This document shows positions 1-8,152 of a DNA stretch of 64,000 nt, one piece after another (position 1 is the stretch's first letter; every line of letters starts with the position of its first letter). A program made the translations under genes and the position numbers. The notes beneath the pieces were generated by a model, which worked only from the letters and a program-made list of their open reading frames with translations, was not told where the DNA came from and ran no database searches. Source of the DNA: Marisediminitalea lipolytica (GTDB lineage Bacteria; Pseudomonadota; Gammaproteobacteria; Enterobacterales; Alteromonadaceae); NCBI RefSeq assembly GCF_001758465.1, contig NZ_MJIC01000016.1, positions 62,001-126,000 on the forward strand. Reading direction: 5' to 3'.

Positions 1-100
1 CTTAATCATTAACGGCTATGGAAAAATTGCCATCGCCCAGGACTACAACAACGATGGCATTAACGAAAATCATCTGCAAAGTGCTCTAGCTTGCAGCTAA
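1..100 (+). CDS. C-terminal end of an unidentified protein (partial)
   Basis: An open frame enters from the left edge and ends at a TAA at 98-100, giving 32 residues that finish in ...SALACS. It contains DYNNDGIN, which has the D-x-N-x-D-G-x-N spacing of an EF-hand/dockerin or FG-GAP type calcium loop. It converges on the pilin operon, ending 25 bp from the pilE stop. The family cannot be named from so short a tail. It does not look like the usual PilY1 C-terminus and lies on the opposite strand from the pilins. Confidence 0.5.
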   Translation, partial: LIINGYGKIAIAQDYNNDGINENHLQSALACS

Positions 101-125
101 CGTATTTTTGTATGGCTAAGCTGGC

Positions 126-587
126 CTAGCACGCCCAGCAATATTCATTCGCGGCTATCGACCCATCGGCATTTTTATCCCAGGCTTTTCGCCCGTCACT
201 AAAAATAGACAAGGTTCCATCCCCCGCCTGCACCGAACTGCTTACTGGCACCGCCCGTAATTCATAGCTATTGCCATTATTTCCCACCGCATGGATAGTA
301 AGGGTGTATTTTTTGTTGGCTGCCAGTTCGGTAGACGGCGAATGGCCGCTGAAAATTTCCGGTGTACCTGTGTCAGTACCGTTTGATGCTGCCCCGGCAT
401 AGCTGAAGGTAGTGGCATAATGCCGCTCCATCGCCGAGGCAAAACTCATCAAATCGGCCTGCGCGGTACTACGATTAGAACTTTTCATAACTGACTGATA
501 AGAAGGAAAGCCCACCGCGGCAATAATGCCCACTATCGCCACGGCTATCATTAATTCAATGAGGGTAAAGCCTGCTTGCTTTGCCAT
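126..587 (-). CDS. pilE: Type IV pilin, PilE-like
   Basis: Type IV pilins are cleaved by the prepilin peptidase PilD and polymerise through their hydrophobic N-terminal helix. The N-terminus MAKQAGFTLIELMIAV shows the cleavage site after Gly, then Phe1 and Glu5, followed by the hydrophobic helix. Two cysteines near the C-terminus (CWAC) may form the disulfide loop. The ATG at 587 is chosen because it is preceded by GGAG 11 nt upstream and leaves a normal short leader. An in-frame ATG at 617 would add ten residues and overlap pilX. It is the last gene of pilV-pilW-pilX-pilE, 5 nt after the pilX stop. In Pseudomonas pilY1 separates pilX from pilE; here nothing does. It could be a minor pilin or the major subunit; the E-family minor pilin is more likely from context. 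Confidence 0.85.
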   Translation of the reverse strand: MAKQAGFTLIELMIAVAIVGIIAAVGFPSYQSVMKSSNRSTAQADLMSFASAMERHYATTFSYAGAASNGTDTGTPEIFSGHSPSTELAANKKYTLTIHAVGNNGNSYELRAVPVSSSVQAGDGTLSIFSDGRKAWDKNADGSIAANEYCWAC

Positions 588-592
588 TACTT

Positions 593-1027
593 TTACAGCT
601 CCACTTCGGTTGACCAACTACCGCGAATTACCCGCTGATAACGGCCAAAGATATTTTGACTTAAACATTCAAATTCTGAGGTACAAGGTTGCTCATTACC
701 ATTTTCATCGACCGGCACGACGGCAGATACACACTCCTCGCCCAGGCAAATAGTAGGGTTAGTAGCATCTTCTATCAAAATTTTTGTATCCGGGGCAATG
801 CCTGTTTGGGTCAGTGTGGCAAAGCGGTCTTCATCGCTGAGTTCACCATCGCCATTCAAATCACCCGCCGCATTGCCGTCAATCAGGTTAACCAGATAAG
901 CACGACTGTTTCCCGCTGGCGGCGCACAGGCACTGGTGCTGCTCGCGGCTGCCACGCCTAACAGCGTGACACAAAGCAGTAGGACCATAGCAAACACTAA
1001 TACCATCCCTTGTTGAGCACATTTCAT
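593..1027 (-). CDS. pilX: Minor pilin, PilX-like
   Basis: PilX-family minor pilins help prime pilus assembly at the inner membrane. The 144-residue product begins with a short leader (KCAQQG), then a hydrophobic helix MVLVFAMVLLLCVTLLGV without Glu5, as in many PilX and GspK proteins. The body has two cysteine pairs and an Asp-rich DLNGDGELSDEDR stretch resembling a calcium-binding loop. Its start overlaps the pilW stop by 4 nt (ATGA), indicating translational coupling. At 144 residues it is shorter than typical PilX. Assignment rests on the N-terminus and on its place between pilW and pilE. Confidence 0.75.
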   Translation of the reverse strand: MKCAQQGMVLVFAMVLLLCVTLLGVAAASSTSACAPPAGNSRAYLVNLIDGNAAGDLNGDGELSDEDRFATLTQTGIAPDTKILIEDATNPTICLGEECVSAVVPVDENGNEQPCTSEFECLSQNIFGRYQRVIRGSWSTEVEL

Positions 1028-1872
1028 AACGCTGCACTCCCAACATAATTAATACTGTTACGCAGCGCTACTGCGACATTAAACACCTGATAGTAGTGAT
1101 TTTTATCTAAAGTCAGCGGCGCTTCAGACAATAAAGTCACTTTTTCATTGGCGAGGTTCTGCAATTTAATGGGCGGACTTTGCACCAGCAGTGCCAGACG
1201 AATGGCAACCACCTGCATATTCGCCAGCCGGGCATTGCTTAAATGGCTGCCATCAACGTAGCGAATTACCCGCCCATCGTTTTCAGTAATATCCCCGGAC
1301 AAGCCATATTCAATCTGCATGCTCTGAACACCATCCAACAGCACCACCTCATCACTGGGTATGAAGTTGCCGGTTAATCCGCGCAGGTAGCGGCCACTGT
1401 AGCCCTGACACTTAAGCTGGCCATCCTCGACAAAAAAGTGATTAACGATGTGCAATTGCATAGGGGCAGCTAAACCAAACCGGTTGCCGCTACAGTCTTG
1501 CTCAGCCAGTAAATTTACCACCAGTTCGTCACTGGCGTTGCCAACGCCTTCAAGACTTCCCAACGCGCCCATGACGGCGTAATCCGCAGCCAGAGCCACC
1601 GGCTGACGCAGTACAAAACTCGACTCAGTAACCAAATCCACCGAGTTATCTATATTGCCCAGCGTTTGCTCATAGCGGCCGACTTCCCGTAGTTCGTCCT
1701 GTAATCTTAAGGTGATGTAACGCCCGTATTCCTGGACTTCTGAAATGGCCTGATTAAGCGAATTGGTCGAACGGGTACTAACAAAAACCTGGATCACGCC
1801 GGTAGTGATGATCAGTCCCAACAACATACTGATCATCATCTCAATTAAAGAAAAACCGCCCTGCGATTTCAC
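1024..1872 (-). CDS. pilW: Minor pilin, PilW-like
   Basis: PilW is a GspJ-like minor pilin that joins PilV and PilX in the complex initiating pilus assembly. The 282-residue product has the prepilin site GGFSLIEMMISMLLG (Phe1, Glu5) and a long globular body, as usual for PilW. It starts with GTG at 1872, preceded by AGAGGT at suitable spacing, and the start overlaps the end of the pilV frame by 4 nt (GTGA). Because the pilV frame is broken by an amber codon about 225 bp upstream, coupling from pilV may be weakened, but pilW has its own ribosome-binding site. Confidence 0.85.
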   Translation of the reverse strand: MKSQGGFSLIEMMISMLLGLIITTGVIQVFVSTRSTNSLNQAISEVQEYGRYITLRLQDELREVGRYEQTLGNIDNSVDLVTESSFVLRQPVALAADYAVMGALGSLEGVGNASDELVVNLLAEQDCSGNRFGLAAPMQLHIVNHFFVEDGQLKCQGYSGRYLRGLTGNFIPSDEVVLLDGVQSMQIEYGLSGDITENDGRVIRYVDGSHLSNARLANMQVVAIRLALLVQSPPIKLQNLANEKVTLLSEAPLTLDKNHYYQVFNVAVALRNSINYVGSAAL

Positions 1873-2495
1873 AAGGTGACCTCTTTAACCACGCAGGCCC
1901 GGTTAGGGTCGGCATTAAAGGCACAACGAGCATCATTTACTTGCCCTTGCGCTGTGTTTTGTTTTTCTGGCCAGCTCACTGCGATGCTGATAATCGACCC
2001 TGCTGAGCAGGCTTTAGCATCGGTATTGTCGCGATCATCACAACTGACCGATATCCGCATATTCGGATTGCTGCCCACCGCCTGACAACTGGCCTACCAG
2101 CCACTGAATTGCGCCATTTCGGCCGCCGAACAGTCATTGTCATTACAGTTAGGGATCGCTCCCGGCAAGGTCAGGCAATAACACTGATATAAGTTACTCC
2201 CCTGACAACTCAAGGTACTAAAATTGAAGTTATTCTGGTTTAAGAAGGCATCGTCCACTTCCCAACCGTTCGCAGCTTGCGCAGGTCGGACGCCACTAAC
2301 CAGTTGCTCAGTCAACTGACGGGCCACCAGCTCGGCATGGCTGCGACTGGCAGCCTGGACATTGTTAAAGGTACCGGTAAATTGTAAGGAAGCCACGCCC
2401 AGTAATCCTACCGTCAGAATAAAAAGGCTGACGAGGATTTCCACCATCCCAACACCGGATTGTCTGAACACATTGTGACGAGTCTGTACTACCAT
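1869..2495 (-). pseudogene. pilV: Minor pilin pilV interrupted by an in-frame amber codon
   Basis: The frame starts at an ATG at 2495 with AGGAG six nt upstream. It encodes SGVGMVEILVSLFILTVGLL, the usual PilV/GspI N-terminus with Glu5. It stops at a TAG at 2094-2096 after 133 residues. The same frame then stays open for another 75 codons to a TGA at 1869-1871. This second part (MRISVSCDDRD...ISIAVSWPE) looks like the normal C-terminal strand region of PilV, and its end overlaps the pilW start by 4 nt. A single C-to-T change (CAG to TAG) would explain the break. Readings are a recent pseudogene, a sequencing error, or suppression of the amber codon. The first part alone keeps the helix but loses the end of the globular domain. 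Confidence 0.75.
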
Positions 2496-2685
2496 AAACA
2501 GCTCCTAAAATGGCTGTCTATGGTACCGCATACGTTAGAAAATTATTGTAAAAATAGTTACTTAATAGATGTTAAAGGTATCCAATTAAATAACAGCCCG
2601 AAAAACCGCCTTGTGTTCAGCTCACAGATAAAAGCAATAAGGGTACTGTAGCAACCTGTGCCCACAGGACATTCGAGGAGCTGCT

Positions 2686-3204
2686 ATGCGGGACCATTAC
2701 GGATTTTCATTGGTTCAGTTATTGTCGGCTATCGCCATACTGACGTTACTGGCAAGTCAGAGCCTGAGCAATTTTCAGTCGTTGCTGGCCTCATTTTATC
2801 TGCGCGGGGCATTGCAGGCAGTGTATTTTCAGTTGCAACAAGCCCGGCATCAGGCAATTACCCGGCAGCAACCAATTACAGTGGATTTCTCTCCCGGCTC
2901 CATGTGGTGCATTGGCATGACCGACCAAATGGATTGCAACTGCCAGCAGGCTAACAGCTGCCTGGTAAACGGTTTAGAGTCGGTCGTGTCCTACCAACAG
3001 TTTCGTTTTACTGAACTCAACGCCCTGACCTTCGCCAATAACCAGCAGACACGATTCTCTGGTCACCGGGGCTTTGCTGTTGGCTATGCCGGTTCACTAA
3101 CGTTTACCAACAGTTCGCAGGATTTTAAGGTGATTGTCAGTAACACTGGCAGAGTCAGAATCTGTACGCTGACACCGCCAGTACATCCTTATAAAGCTTG
3201 CTGA
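2686..3204 (+). CDS. fimT: FimT/GspH-like minor pilin with Gln in place of Glu5
   Basis: FimT/FimU (GspH-like) pilins belong to the pilus tip complex; some FimT proteins bind DNA during natural transformation. The 172-residue product begins MRDHYGFSLVQLLSAIAIL, so after cleavage the residues are F1 S2 L3 V4 Q5. The nearly invariant Glu5 is Gln. The body keeps the GspH pattern (LQQARHQAI..., WCIGMTDQMDCNC, and a C-terminal VIVSNTGRVRIC) and shares this pattern with the gene at 7015-7548. The ATG has GAGGAG five nt upstream. It is divergent from pilV and converges on the large pilin gene, so it has its own promoter in 2496-2685. Confidence 0.8.
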   Translation: MRDHYGFSLVQLLSAIAILTLLASQSLSNFQSLLASFYLRGALQAVYFQLQQARHQAITRQQPITVDFSPGSMWCIGMTDQMDCNCQQANSCLVNGLESVVSYQQFRFTELNALTFANNQQTRFSGHRGFAVGYAGSLTFTNSSQDFKVIVSNTGRVRICTLTPPVHPYKAC

Positions 3205-3208
3205 CTCT

Positions 3209-5269
3209 TTACTGATAAAACTCCAGGATAAGGTTATATTCCTGATTTGATGTAGCAGTTAACCCCTGGGTTAGCGTAATCGTGTCAGTATTAACTACAG
3301 AGTTATCCGGCTGCTGAATCTTAATGGTTACCCCATAACCTGCTTTGCTGATTTGGAACTTAATTGTACCCAACCAATTTTCAGATACATTTACGCAGCT
3401 GAAGAATGGGGTTGATTTTCCTTTGGGGATCGTTACCGGACAGACAAACTGATTTGGCGAAACAAAAATTTGTAACGCTGTTAAGTCAACAAATTCCGCT
3501 TTATTGGTGTTATTTGTTTCACAACTCTTAGTCACGTTTGCTGTGGTGATAAGGCAGCTGATATTACCTATCAGGCCAAAGAATTTTTCTGCACTTGATT
3601 TACTGTCTACGGTTACCTCAAGGGAGTCATCGGTAAATAACTGGTTGTATTCGTAAGGTGAAACCGGTGCGGTGCCGGTAATACCCGCGTTATATGCAAA
3701 GGCAGCCACTTCGATATCTGCACTACCATCCATAAGTGCCTCTGCCCGCCCCCGGCTATAAGTGCCATAGTAATTATTAGCCGGGTCGATAATAGTCTGA
3801 ATGGGTTCATTGGTAATGGTTGCCACCGATGTATTATCAGAGCGCCAGTCAGACAACAAGGTAAGATTGACATCGTAAAATGGCACAATTCCCTTCCATT
3901 CCGGATCATTTGTTGCCAGTTTTGCCTTAACAGCGTTGAGATGATCTGTTGTCATTCGATCCAGATAGATGCCCCGGGCAATCAGCTGATAACCACCGGG
4001 AGGCACCAGAATATCGCGGTCAGCAGGTTTTGCCGGCGCAGGCGACTGATTAATTTTGCTGGCAATCACCCCCTCGGTGTAAGCCCGGTAGCTATCCAAA
4101 GCAGGCTCAGTGTTGAGGTAAGTGGTTTCAAACTCGATAATGTCAATGAGCTGCCAGTCAGGATAAAGCTGATATAGGCCATCAATTCGCTTAAAACGAC
4201 ACGCTTCGGTGTAAGGGTCGCCAATACTGGTTGCTTTACTAAAATTACCATTACCCAGATATTCATAATGGCCATGGGGTAAGCCGCCTTCGACCCGGTA
4301 ATACTCCTCGTTGTTAACCATTGCAGCGGTATCATGATGGTCGCGACAACAGGTAGTACAAAGCGCGGGTTGTTTGCTGGTGGCCACAATACCGACATCC
4401 TTGGATTCTTCACGTCCCGGCTTAACTTTCATGTCATTGCCATCAAGCACTGTCATTGCCGGGGTGTAGCCCGTACCGGTACCAGCAAGTCTACAACTGC
4501 AGTTGACGGTAAGAAAATCCTCCTGCTCCAGTTTTTCACTAATTTGAGCGTTGCTTTCGTAGCGAATGGTTTCAAACTGCACTACGTTATTATCGCCCTG
4601 ATTAGAAATATCCGGTACCGGTTTACTGGTTTCCACACTTTCGTTATTACCCAGATCATAGGAGATAACATCCGGCGCTAAACCCGGTGTGTAAGCCACT
4701 TCTGGCTGCTCTTTGGCATTGTCGGTCTCGGTGGTAGCCTGAAAACTGCGTCCCGCAGTTACCGGTGCAAAATTACCATCCAGGTTAACCGCCACGACAT
4801 TACCATCGACGTCCACCCAATCAACGGTGACCGTGACCTGTTTTTGTGGCGGTGTAGCAGGGAGAGCAAAACCCAGCAGAGTAAAAGTAGGGCCATCGAC
4901 CCAGGTATCTTCAACGCCGTCAGCATTGGTGTCGGCAAAATATTCGTCGGCAACGGTCCATGTGCGGTTAAATGCGTAAGCCTTGCCATCTGAACCAATA
5001 ACAATATTAACCTGTCCCGCCGCTATATTACCGCCGAGATCGGTAGCAATATCGTTGTATGCCATCAAACCGGCGGTGGTTTCCAGCGTTTCAAACTGCC
5101 GCAGATCATCAAATTTTTCCTGGGCCAGTTGCAAGGCAACCTGACGCAGATTAGTCTGGGCATCGCTGCGCATATAGGCAGATTGCAAGGTCACAAACCC
5201 CGACACGCCCATCATGATAATCAGTGATGCAATCATCACTTCAATGAGTGAGAAACCACGAACCTGCAT
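3209..5269 (-). CDS. Very large PilV-like prepilin with a long C-terminal ectodomain
   Basis: The product is 686 residues from the ATG at 5269, which has the strong site TAGGAGGTAAT directly upstream; a 694-residue reading from 5293 is less likely. The N-terminus MQVRGFSLIEVMIASLIIMMGVSGF is a standard prepilin helix with Glu5, followed by a PilV/GspI-like domain to about residue 185. About 500 further residues follow, which is not normal for PilV (about 150-200 in all). Near residues 257-312 it carries NCSCRL, then LCTTCCRDHHD, a Cys/His cluster that could bind metal or form disulfides. The C-terminal 150 residues look like beta-sandwich material with paired cysteines. It ends the four-gene minus-strand pilin set, 8 nt after the pilX-like gene. 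With no pilY1 nearby, the extension may be a pilus-tip adhesin or sensor; that is inference. Confidence 0.8.
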   Translation of the reverse strand: MQVRGFSLIEVMIASLIIMMGVSGFVTLQSAYMRSDAQTNLRQVALQLAQEKFDDLRQFETLETTAGLMAYNDIATDLGGNIAAGQVNIVIGSDGKAYAFNRTWTVADEYFADTNADGVEDTWVDGPTFTLLGFALPATPPQKQVTVTVDWVDVDGNVVAVNLDGNFAPVTAGRSFQATTETDNAKEQPEVAYTPGLAPDVISYDLGNNESVETSKPVPDISNQGDNNVVQFETIRYESNAQISEKLEQEDFLTVNCSCRLAGTGTGYTPAMTVLDGNDMKVKPGREESKDVGIVATSKQPALCTTCCRDHHDTAAMVNNEEYYRVEGGLPHGHYEYLGNGNFSKATSIGDPYTEACRFKRIDGLYQLYPDWQLIDIIEFETTYLNTEPALDSYRAYTEGVIASKINQSPAPAKPADRDILVPPGGYQLIARGIYLDRMTTDHLNAVKAKLATNDPEWKGIVPFYDVNLTLLSDWRSDNTSVATITNEPIQTIIDPANNYYGTYSRGRAEALMDGSADIEVAAFAYNAGITGTAPVSPYEYNQLFTDDSLEVTVDSKSSAEKFFGLIGNISCLITTANVTKSCETNNTNKAEFVDLTALQIFVSPNQFVCPVTIPKGKSTPFFSCVNVSENWLGTIKFQISKAGYGVTIKIQQPDNSVVNTDTITLTQGLTATSNQEYNLILEFYQ

Positions 5270-5277
5270 ATTACCTC

Positions 5278-6402
5278 CTAGAAATCCCGCCAACTGCCTG
5301 GGACTCTGGCTACGCGCTGAAGCGCATCGTGTTGTTGTAGCTGATCAAGCACGTCAGTATCGTAAACCGAGTTATAGGTACCGTTTGCCTGACCAACCGG
5401 ATGATTAGAGGCCACGACGCCGTTGACGCGGGCACCACCAATCATGTTAATTTCAAAGTCAGCCAGATTACCCGGCTTACGAAAAGAGAACACCATGCCA
5501 TTGATTACGGCCCCACCATTCATGGTCAGGTCGCCATCGGTAACTATCAGTACCGCAGGATTCGCCGCGCTACCAACAATTGTTCCCGCATTGAGATGGC
5601 AGGTTCCATCTACCCAGATAAGTCCTAAACTACCGGGACCCAGTGTCGCGCAGGAGTTCAGCACTTCATCGGCATCGGCCCTTAATGAAGCCCATTCAGC
5701 TTCCGGCACATTAAATATGTATTCCAGTAAGTCATCGGGAAAATCAGGATCGTTATCCAGAATATCCAGATCCTGAAAGCCCTTTTCCGAGTAAGGAGAG
5801 CTACTGCAATTACCGTCATTAAATTCCTGCAAGCCGCAGGTGGTGCCGCTACCATTGGTCATATCCACGTCCAGATCGGTCCAGATAGACAAAGGTACAC
5901 CTTCGCCTCCACCATTGGGATTAGCCACTACCTCAAAGTTACCGCCTACATTCAATCCTCCCGCCACAATCAGGGGGACATCAGGTGGGTTAGCTATCAC
6001 CGAATACAACAGTGCCTGTTCCTGCACGGTAACGGTAGATAATCCATCCGGCGAAGTGCCTGCAGACTGCAACGTTACCAAACGCATGGTGGTGGACTCT
6101 CGCGTAATCACCTGCCACGCGCCGCTTACGGTATAGCTGCCCAAATTAGGTAGCGCATCAGCAAAAGCAACGCCATCCCAGCGGGGATTTTCCGTCAGCA
6201 TCCCTAATGCCTTCATCAGCCCGGCTTCGGCGGCATTAAATGCCAGTACCCGATTTTGCGTATTCAGCATTATTTGATTCTCAAAAGACTTCACCCGCCC
6301 GGTATAAACGGTCACCAGCGTTGCCAGGGTTAGCAATAATACCACCGCAGTCAGAATAACCGCGCCGCGTTGTCGGGCAGAGAAACCAGGATTAACTGTC
6401 AT
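5278..6402 (-). CDS. PilX-like prepilin with extended C-terminal domain
   Basis: The 374-residue protein starts MTVNPGFSARQRGAVILTAV, with a PilX/GspK-type leader and a hydrophobic helix lacking Glu5, then the RVLAFNAAEAGLMKAL segment typical of PilX N-terminal domains. The C-terminal half (roughly residues 240-340) is a series of short glycine-rich strands such as GDLTMNGGAVINGMVF, suggesting a repetitive beta structure. The ATG at 6402 has GAGGAATT upstream and overlaps the preceding pilin gene by 11 nt. It is probably co-translated with its neighbours as a GspK-like tip subunit. Confidence 0.75.
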   Translation of the reverse strand: MTVNPGFSARQRGAVILTAVVLLLTLATLVTVYTGRVKSFENQIMLNTQNRVLAFNAAEAGLMKALGMLTENPRWDGVAFADALPNLGSYTVSGAWQVITRESTTMRLVTLQSAGTSPDGLSTVTVQEQALLYSVIANPPDVPLIVAGGLNVGGNFEVVANPNGGGEGVPLSIWTDLDVDMTNGSGTTCGLQEFNDGNCSSSPYSEKGFQDLDILDNDPDFPDDLLEYIFNVPEAEWASLRADADEVLNSCATLGPGSLGLIWVDGTCHLNAGTIVGSAANPAVLIVTDGDLTMNGGAVINGMVFSFRKPGNLADFEINMIGGARVNGVVASNHPVGQANGTYNSVYDTDVLDQLQQHDALQRVARVPGSWRDF

Positions 6403-7021
6403 AATTCCTCACTACCACTACTGTTTGATATTCGCGGGAAAAACTATCATTACTGGCTAATTCACCATTCAACCTGACAGAAATAGCGGTAGTGGTTATG
6501 CCATTGTCCACCGACTGATTGACGATAAAAGTCAGGGCCGTCACGTCAATCACATCGTCATCGGTTAAATCTTCCCAGCCCACATCGCCGCAGGCCGCGC
6601 CATTGCGGCGGATTTCCACGGCACCATCGCGAAGCCGGTATCCATAACGCTCGTCCGGGACCAGGGTATCGAGCCCTCCGTTATTGTTGCGGTCGTAGCT
6701 GAATAAAATGCAGCTGTTAATCTGTTCCCCCGGAAACTCGCTCACCACCACAGAGCCATTGAAGGGCGATGGATTGGCATCCGGGTCAGTGACCATGGGA
6801 ACCGTCGCCCCCGAATATCCCGTACGCCGCAGGTCGCTCAATAACAACGCGTAAACATTACCCAGTTCCTCATTGAGTCGGGCACTGTTAATGAGGTTGC
6901 CATTAACGCCAATCCCATAGCCAACCAGTGAGGAGACGGCAGCCAGTGAGCCAACGGCCAGTACCATGGCAATCAAAATCTCAACCAGTGTGTAGCCGGC
7001 CTGTCTTTTAGTACTTAACAC
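6392..7021 (-). CDS. PilW-like prepilin
   Basis: A 209-residue prepilin with leader MLSTKRQAG and helix YTLVEILIAMVLAVGSLAAV (Glu5 present). The region after the helix (LLSDLRRTGYSG) matches the PilW/GspJ pattern, in which an Arg-rich helix precedes the beta domain. It begins with GTG at 7021, overlaps the upstream fimT-like gene by 7 nt and has GGAG about ten nt upstream. It is shorter than the first-set PilW (282). It likely pairs with the PilX-like and large PilV-like proteins encoded just downstream. Confidence 0.8.
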   Translation of the reverse strand: MLSTKRQAGYTLVEILIAMVLAVGSLAAVSSLVGYGIGVNGNLINSARLNEELGNVYALLLSDLRRTGYSGATVPMVTDPDANPSPFNGSVVVSEFPGEQINSCILFSYDRNNNGGLDTLVPDERYGYRLRDGAVEIRRNGAACGDVGWEDLTDDDVIDVTALTFIVNQSVDNGITTTAISVRLNGELASNDSFSREYQTVVVVRNYDS

Positions 7022-7548
7022 GCTGGAAAACTCCCTACATCACCACTGACATTACACATTGATATCCGTCCCGTAGCAGAGATATTAACTCGCACATTGT
7101 GGTTAGTGGCATCAGTTAGCTCCAGTGACACCGCGCCTTGAGGAGCCATACCGCGTACGCCATCCAAAATGGCCTGATTGGCATTATCAAAGTTAACATT
7201 CTGCATGCTGATACCATTAAAGTCAGCTGAACTGACGACCTGCTCAAGCCCATCGACGGTGCAACTGTTGGCTAGCGAGCAATCACAGTTTGCGGCGTCG
7301 GTAATGCCCACGCACCAGGAGATTGTGTCAAAATTTGTGTCAATAAGAATGTCATTGCTTTGCCTGATAGCACTGCTTCTGGCCAGCTGGAGCAGGAAAA
7401 ACACGTTTTCAACGGCCCCCTTAACTGCCATTTGGCGCTGTACTGTTAATACAGAGGGTGCTGTCACCGTAACAACAACGCCGATGATGGCAACCACGAT
7501 CAATACTTCTATCAACGACATTCCCTGTTGATAACGGGATGAATGCAT
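7015..7548 (-). CDS. FimT/GspH-like prepilin
   Basis: A 177-residue GspH-type pilin with leader MHSSRYQQG, then MSLIEVLIVVAIIGVVVTVTAP (Glu5 present; residue 1 is Met instead of Phe). The family pattern continues with LLQLARSSAIRQ and SWCVGITDAANCDC, and ends VRVNISATGRISMCN. These motifs are shared with the plus-strand fimT at 2686, so the two are likely paralogues. It is the first gene of the second minor-pilin operon, so that promoter must lie in 7549-7701, divergent from the pilin gene at 7702. Confidence 0.8.
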   Translation of the reverse strand: MHSSRYQQGMSLIEVLIVVAIIGVVVTVTAPSVLTVQRQMAVKGAVENVFFLLQLARSSAIRQSNDILIDTNFDTISWCVGITDAANCDCSLANSCTVDGLEQVVSSADFNGISMQNVNFDNANQAILDGVRGMAPQGAVSLELTDATNHNVRVNISATGRISMCNVSGDVGSFPAC

Positions 7549-7701
7549 AACATACCTTGTGATTAAATTTGCAACGTTACAATCCGGATTTTCTTATACA
7601 CTAATAGCATAACTATCCGTACTCAGTGTCAGTTGTCTGATGATATTTTAGTCACAAAGAATAGACCAGTAAGTATTCGAATCAATTAATGGGTATAAAG
7701 C

Positions 7702-8082
7702 ATGATGCAACGATGTAAGTTAAACCAGGGTTTCACACTAATAGAAATGATGATTGCCATCGTAATAATGGGCATACTGGCGGCGGTGGCCGTGCCGTCG
7801 TATCAGAGCCAGGTCAGGGAATCCCGTCGGGGTGACGGACAAACTGCGTTGATGCAAATGCACATGAGCCAGGAAAATTACAGATTACAAAACGTAACCT
7901 ATGGCAGCGCTAATGATATCGCCATACCGGCTTCAGATTTCTATACGTTTACCGTTTCCAATGTTAGCGCAACCACCTTTACGCTGACTGCTACAGCCAA
8001 AAACAGTCAGACCAGTGATACCGGCTGTACAACGCTGACACTGAATCAGTCCTTAACGCGCACCCCGGCGGGATGTTGGTAA
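7702..8082 (+). CDS. Type IV pilin, PilE-like
   Basis: A 126-residue pilin with leader MMQRCKLNQG and mature start FTLIEMMIAIVIMGILAAVAVPSYQSQVRES, a textbook PilE/PilA N-terminus. The C-terminus TGCTTLTLNQ...RTPAGCW is the usual minor pilin PilE ending with a disulfide pair. It stands alone on the plus strand between the divergent second pilin operon and convergent ispH. PilE next to ispH is also the arrangement in Pseudomonas, which supports calling it the ancestral pilE of the locus. It ends 12 bp before a strong bidirectional terminator. Confidence 0.88.
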   Translation: MMQRCKLNQGFTLIEMMIAIVIMGILAAVAVPSYQSQVRESRRGDGQTALMQMHMSQENYRLQNVTYGSANDIAIPASDFYTFTVSNVSATTFTLTATAKNSQTSDTGCTTLTLNQSLTRTPAGCW

Positions 8083-8094
8083 TACCGCAAAAAC

Positions 8095-8130
8095 AAAAAC
8101 GCCGCAGAGAAGCTTTCCCGCGGCGTTTTT
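8095..8130. terminator. Bidirectional intrinsic terminator between pilE and ispH
   Basis: An 11-bp perfect stem (AAAAACGCCGC pairing with GCGGCGTTTTT) closes a 14-nt loop. It has A/T runs on both sides, so it can stop both the plus-strand pilin transcript and the minus-strand ribF-ispH operon. Confidence 0.9.
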
Positions 8131-8152
8131 ACATTAGATAGCAATGCTGATA

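Noticed and set aside
1869..2078. Separate small gene after pilV
   Set aside because: It is in the same frame as pilV, beyond an amber codon, and reads as the PilV C-terminus, so it is treated as part of the broken pilV.
4066..4413. 115-codon minus-strand frame inside the large pilin gene
   Set aside because: Alternate-frame shadow of the large pilin; low-complexity residues and no start signal.
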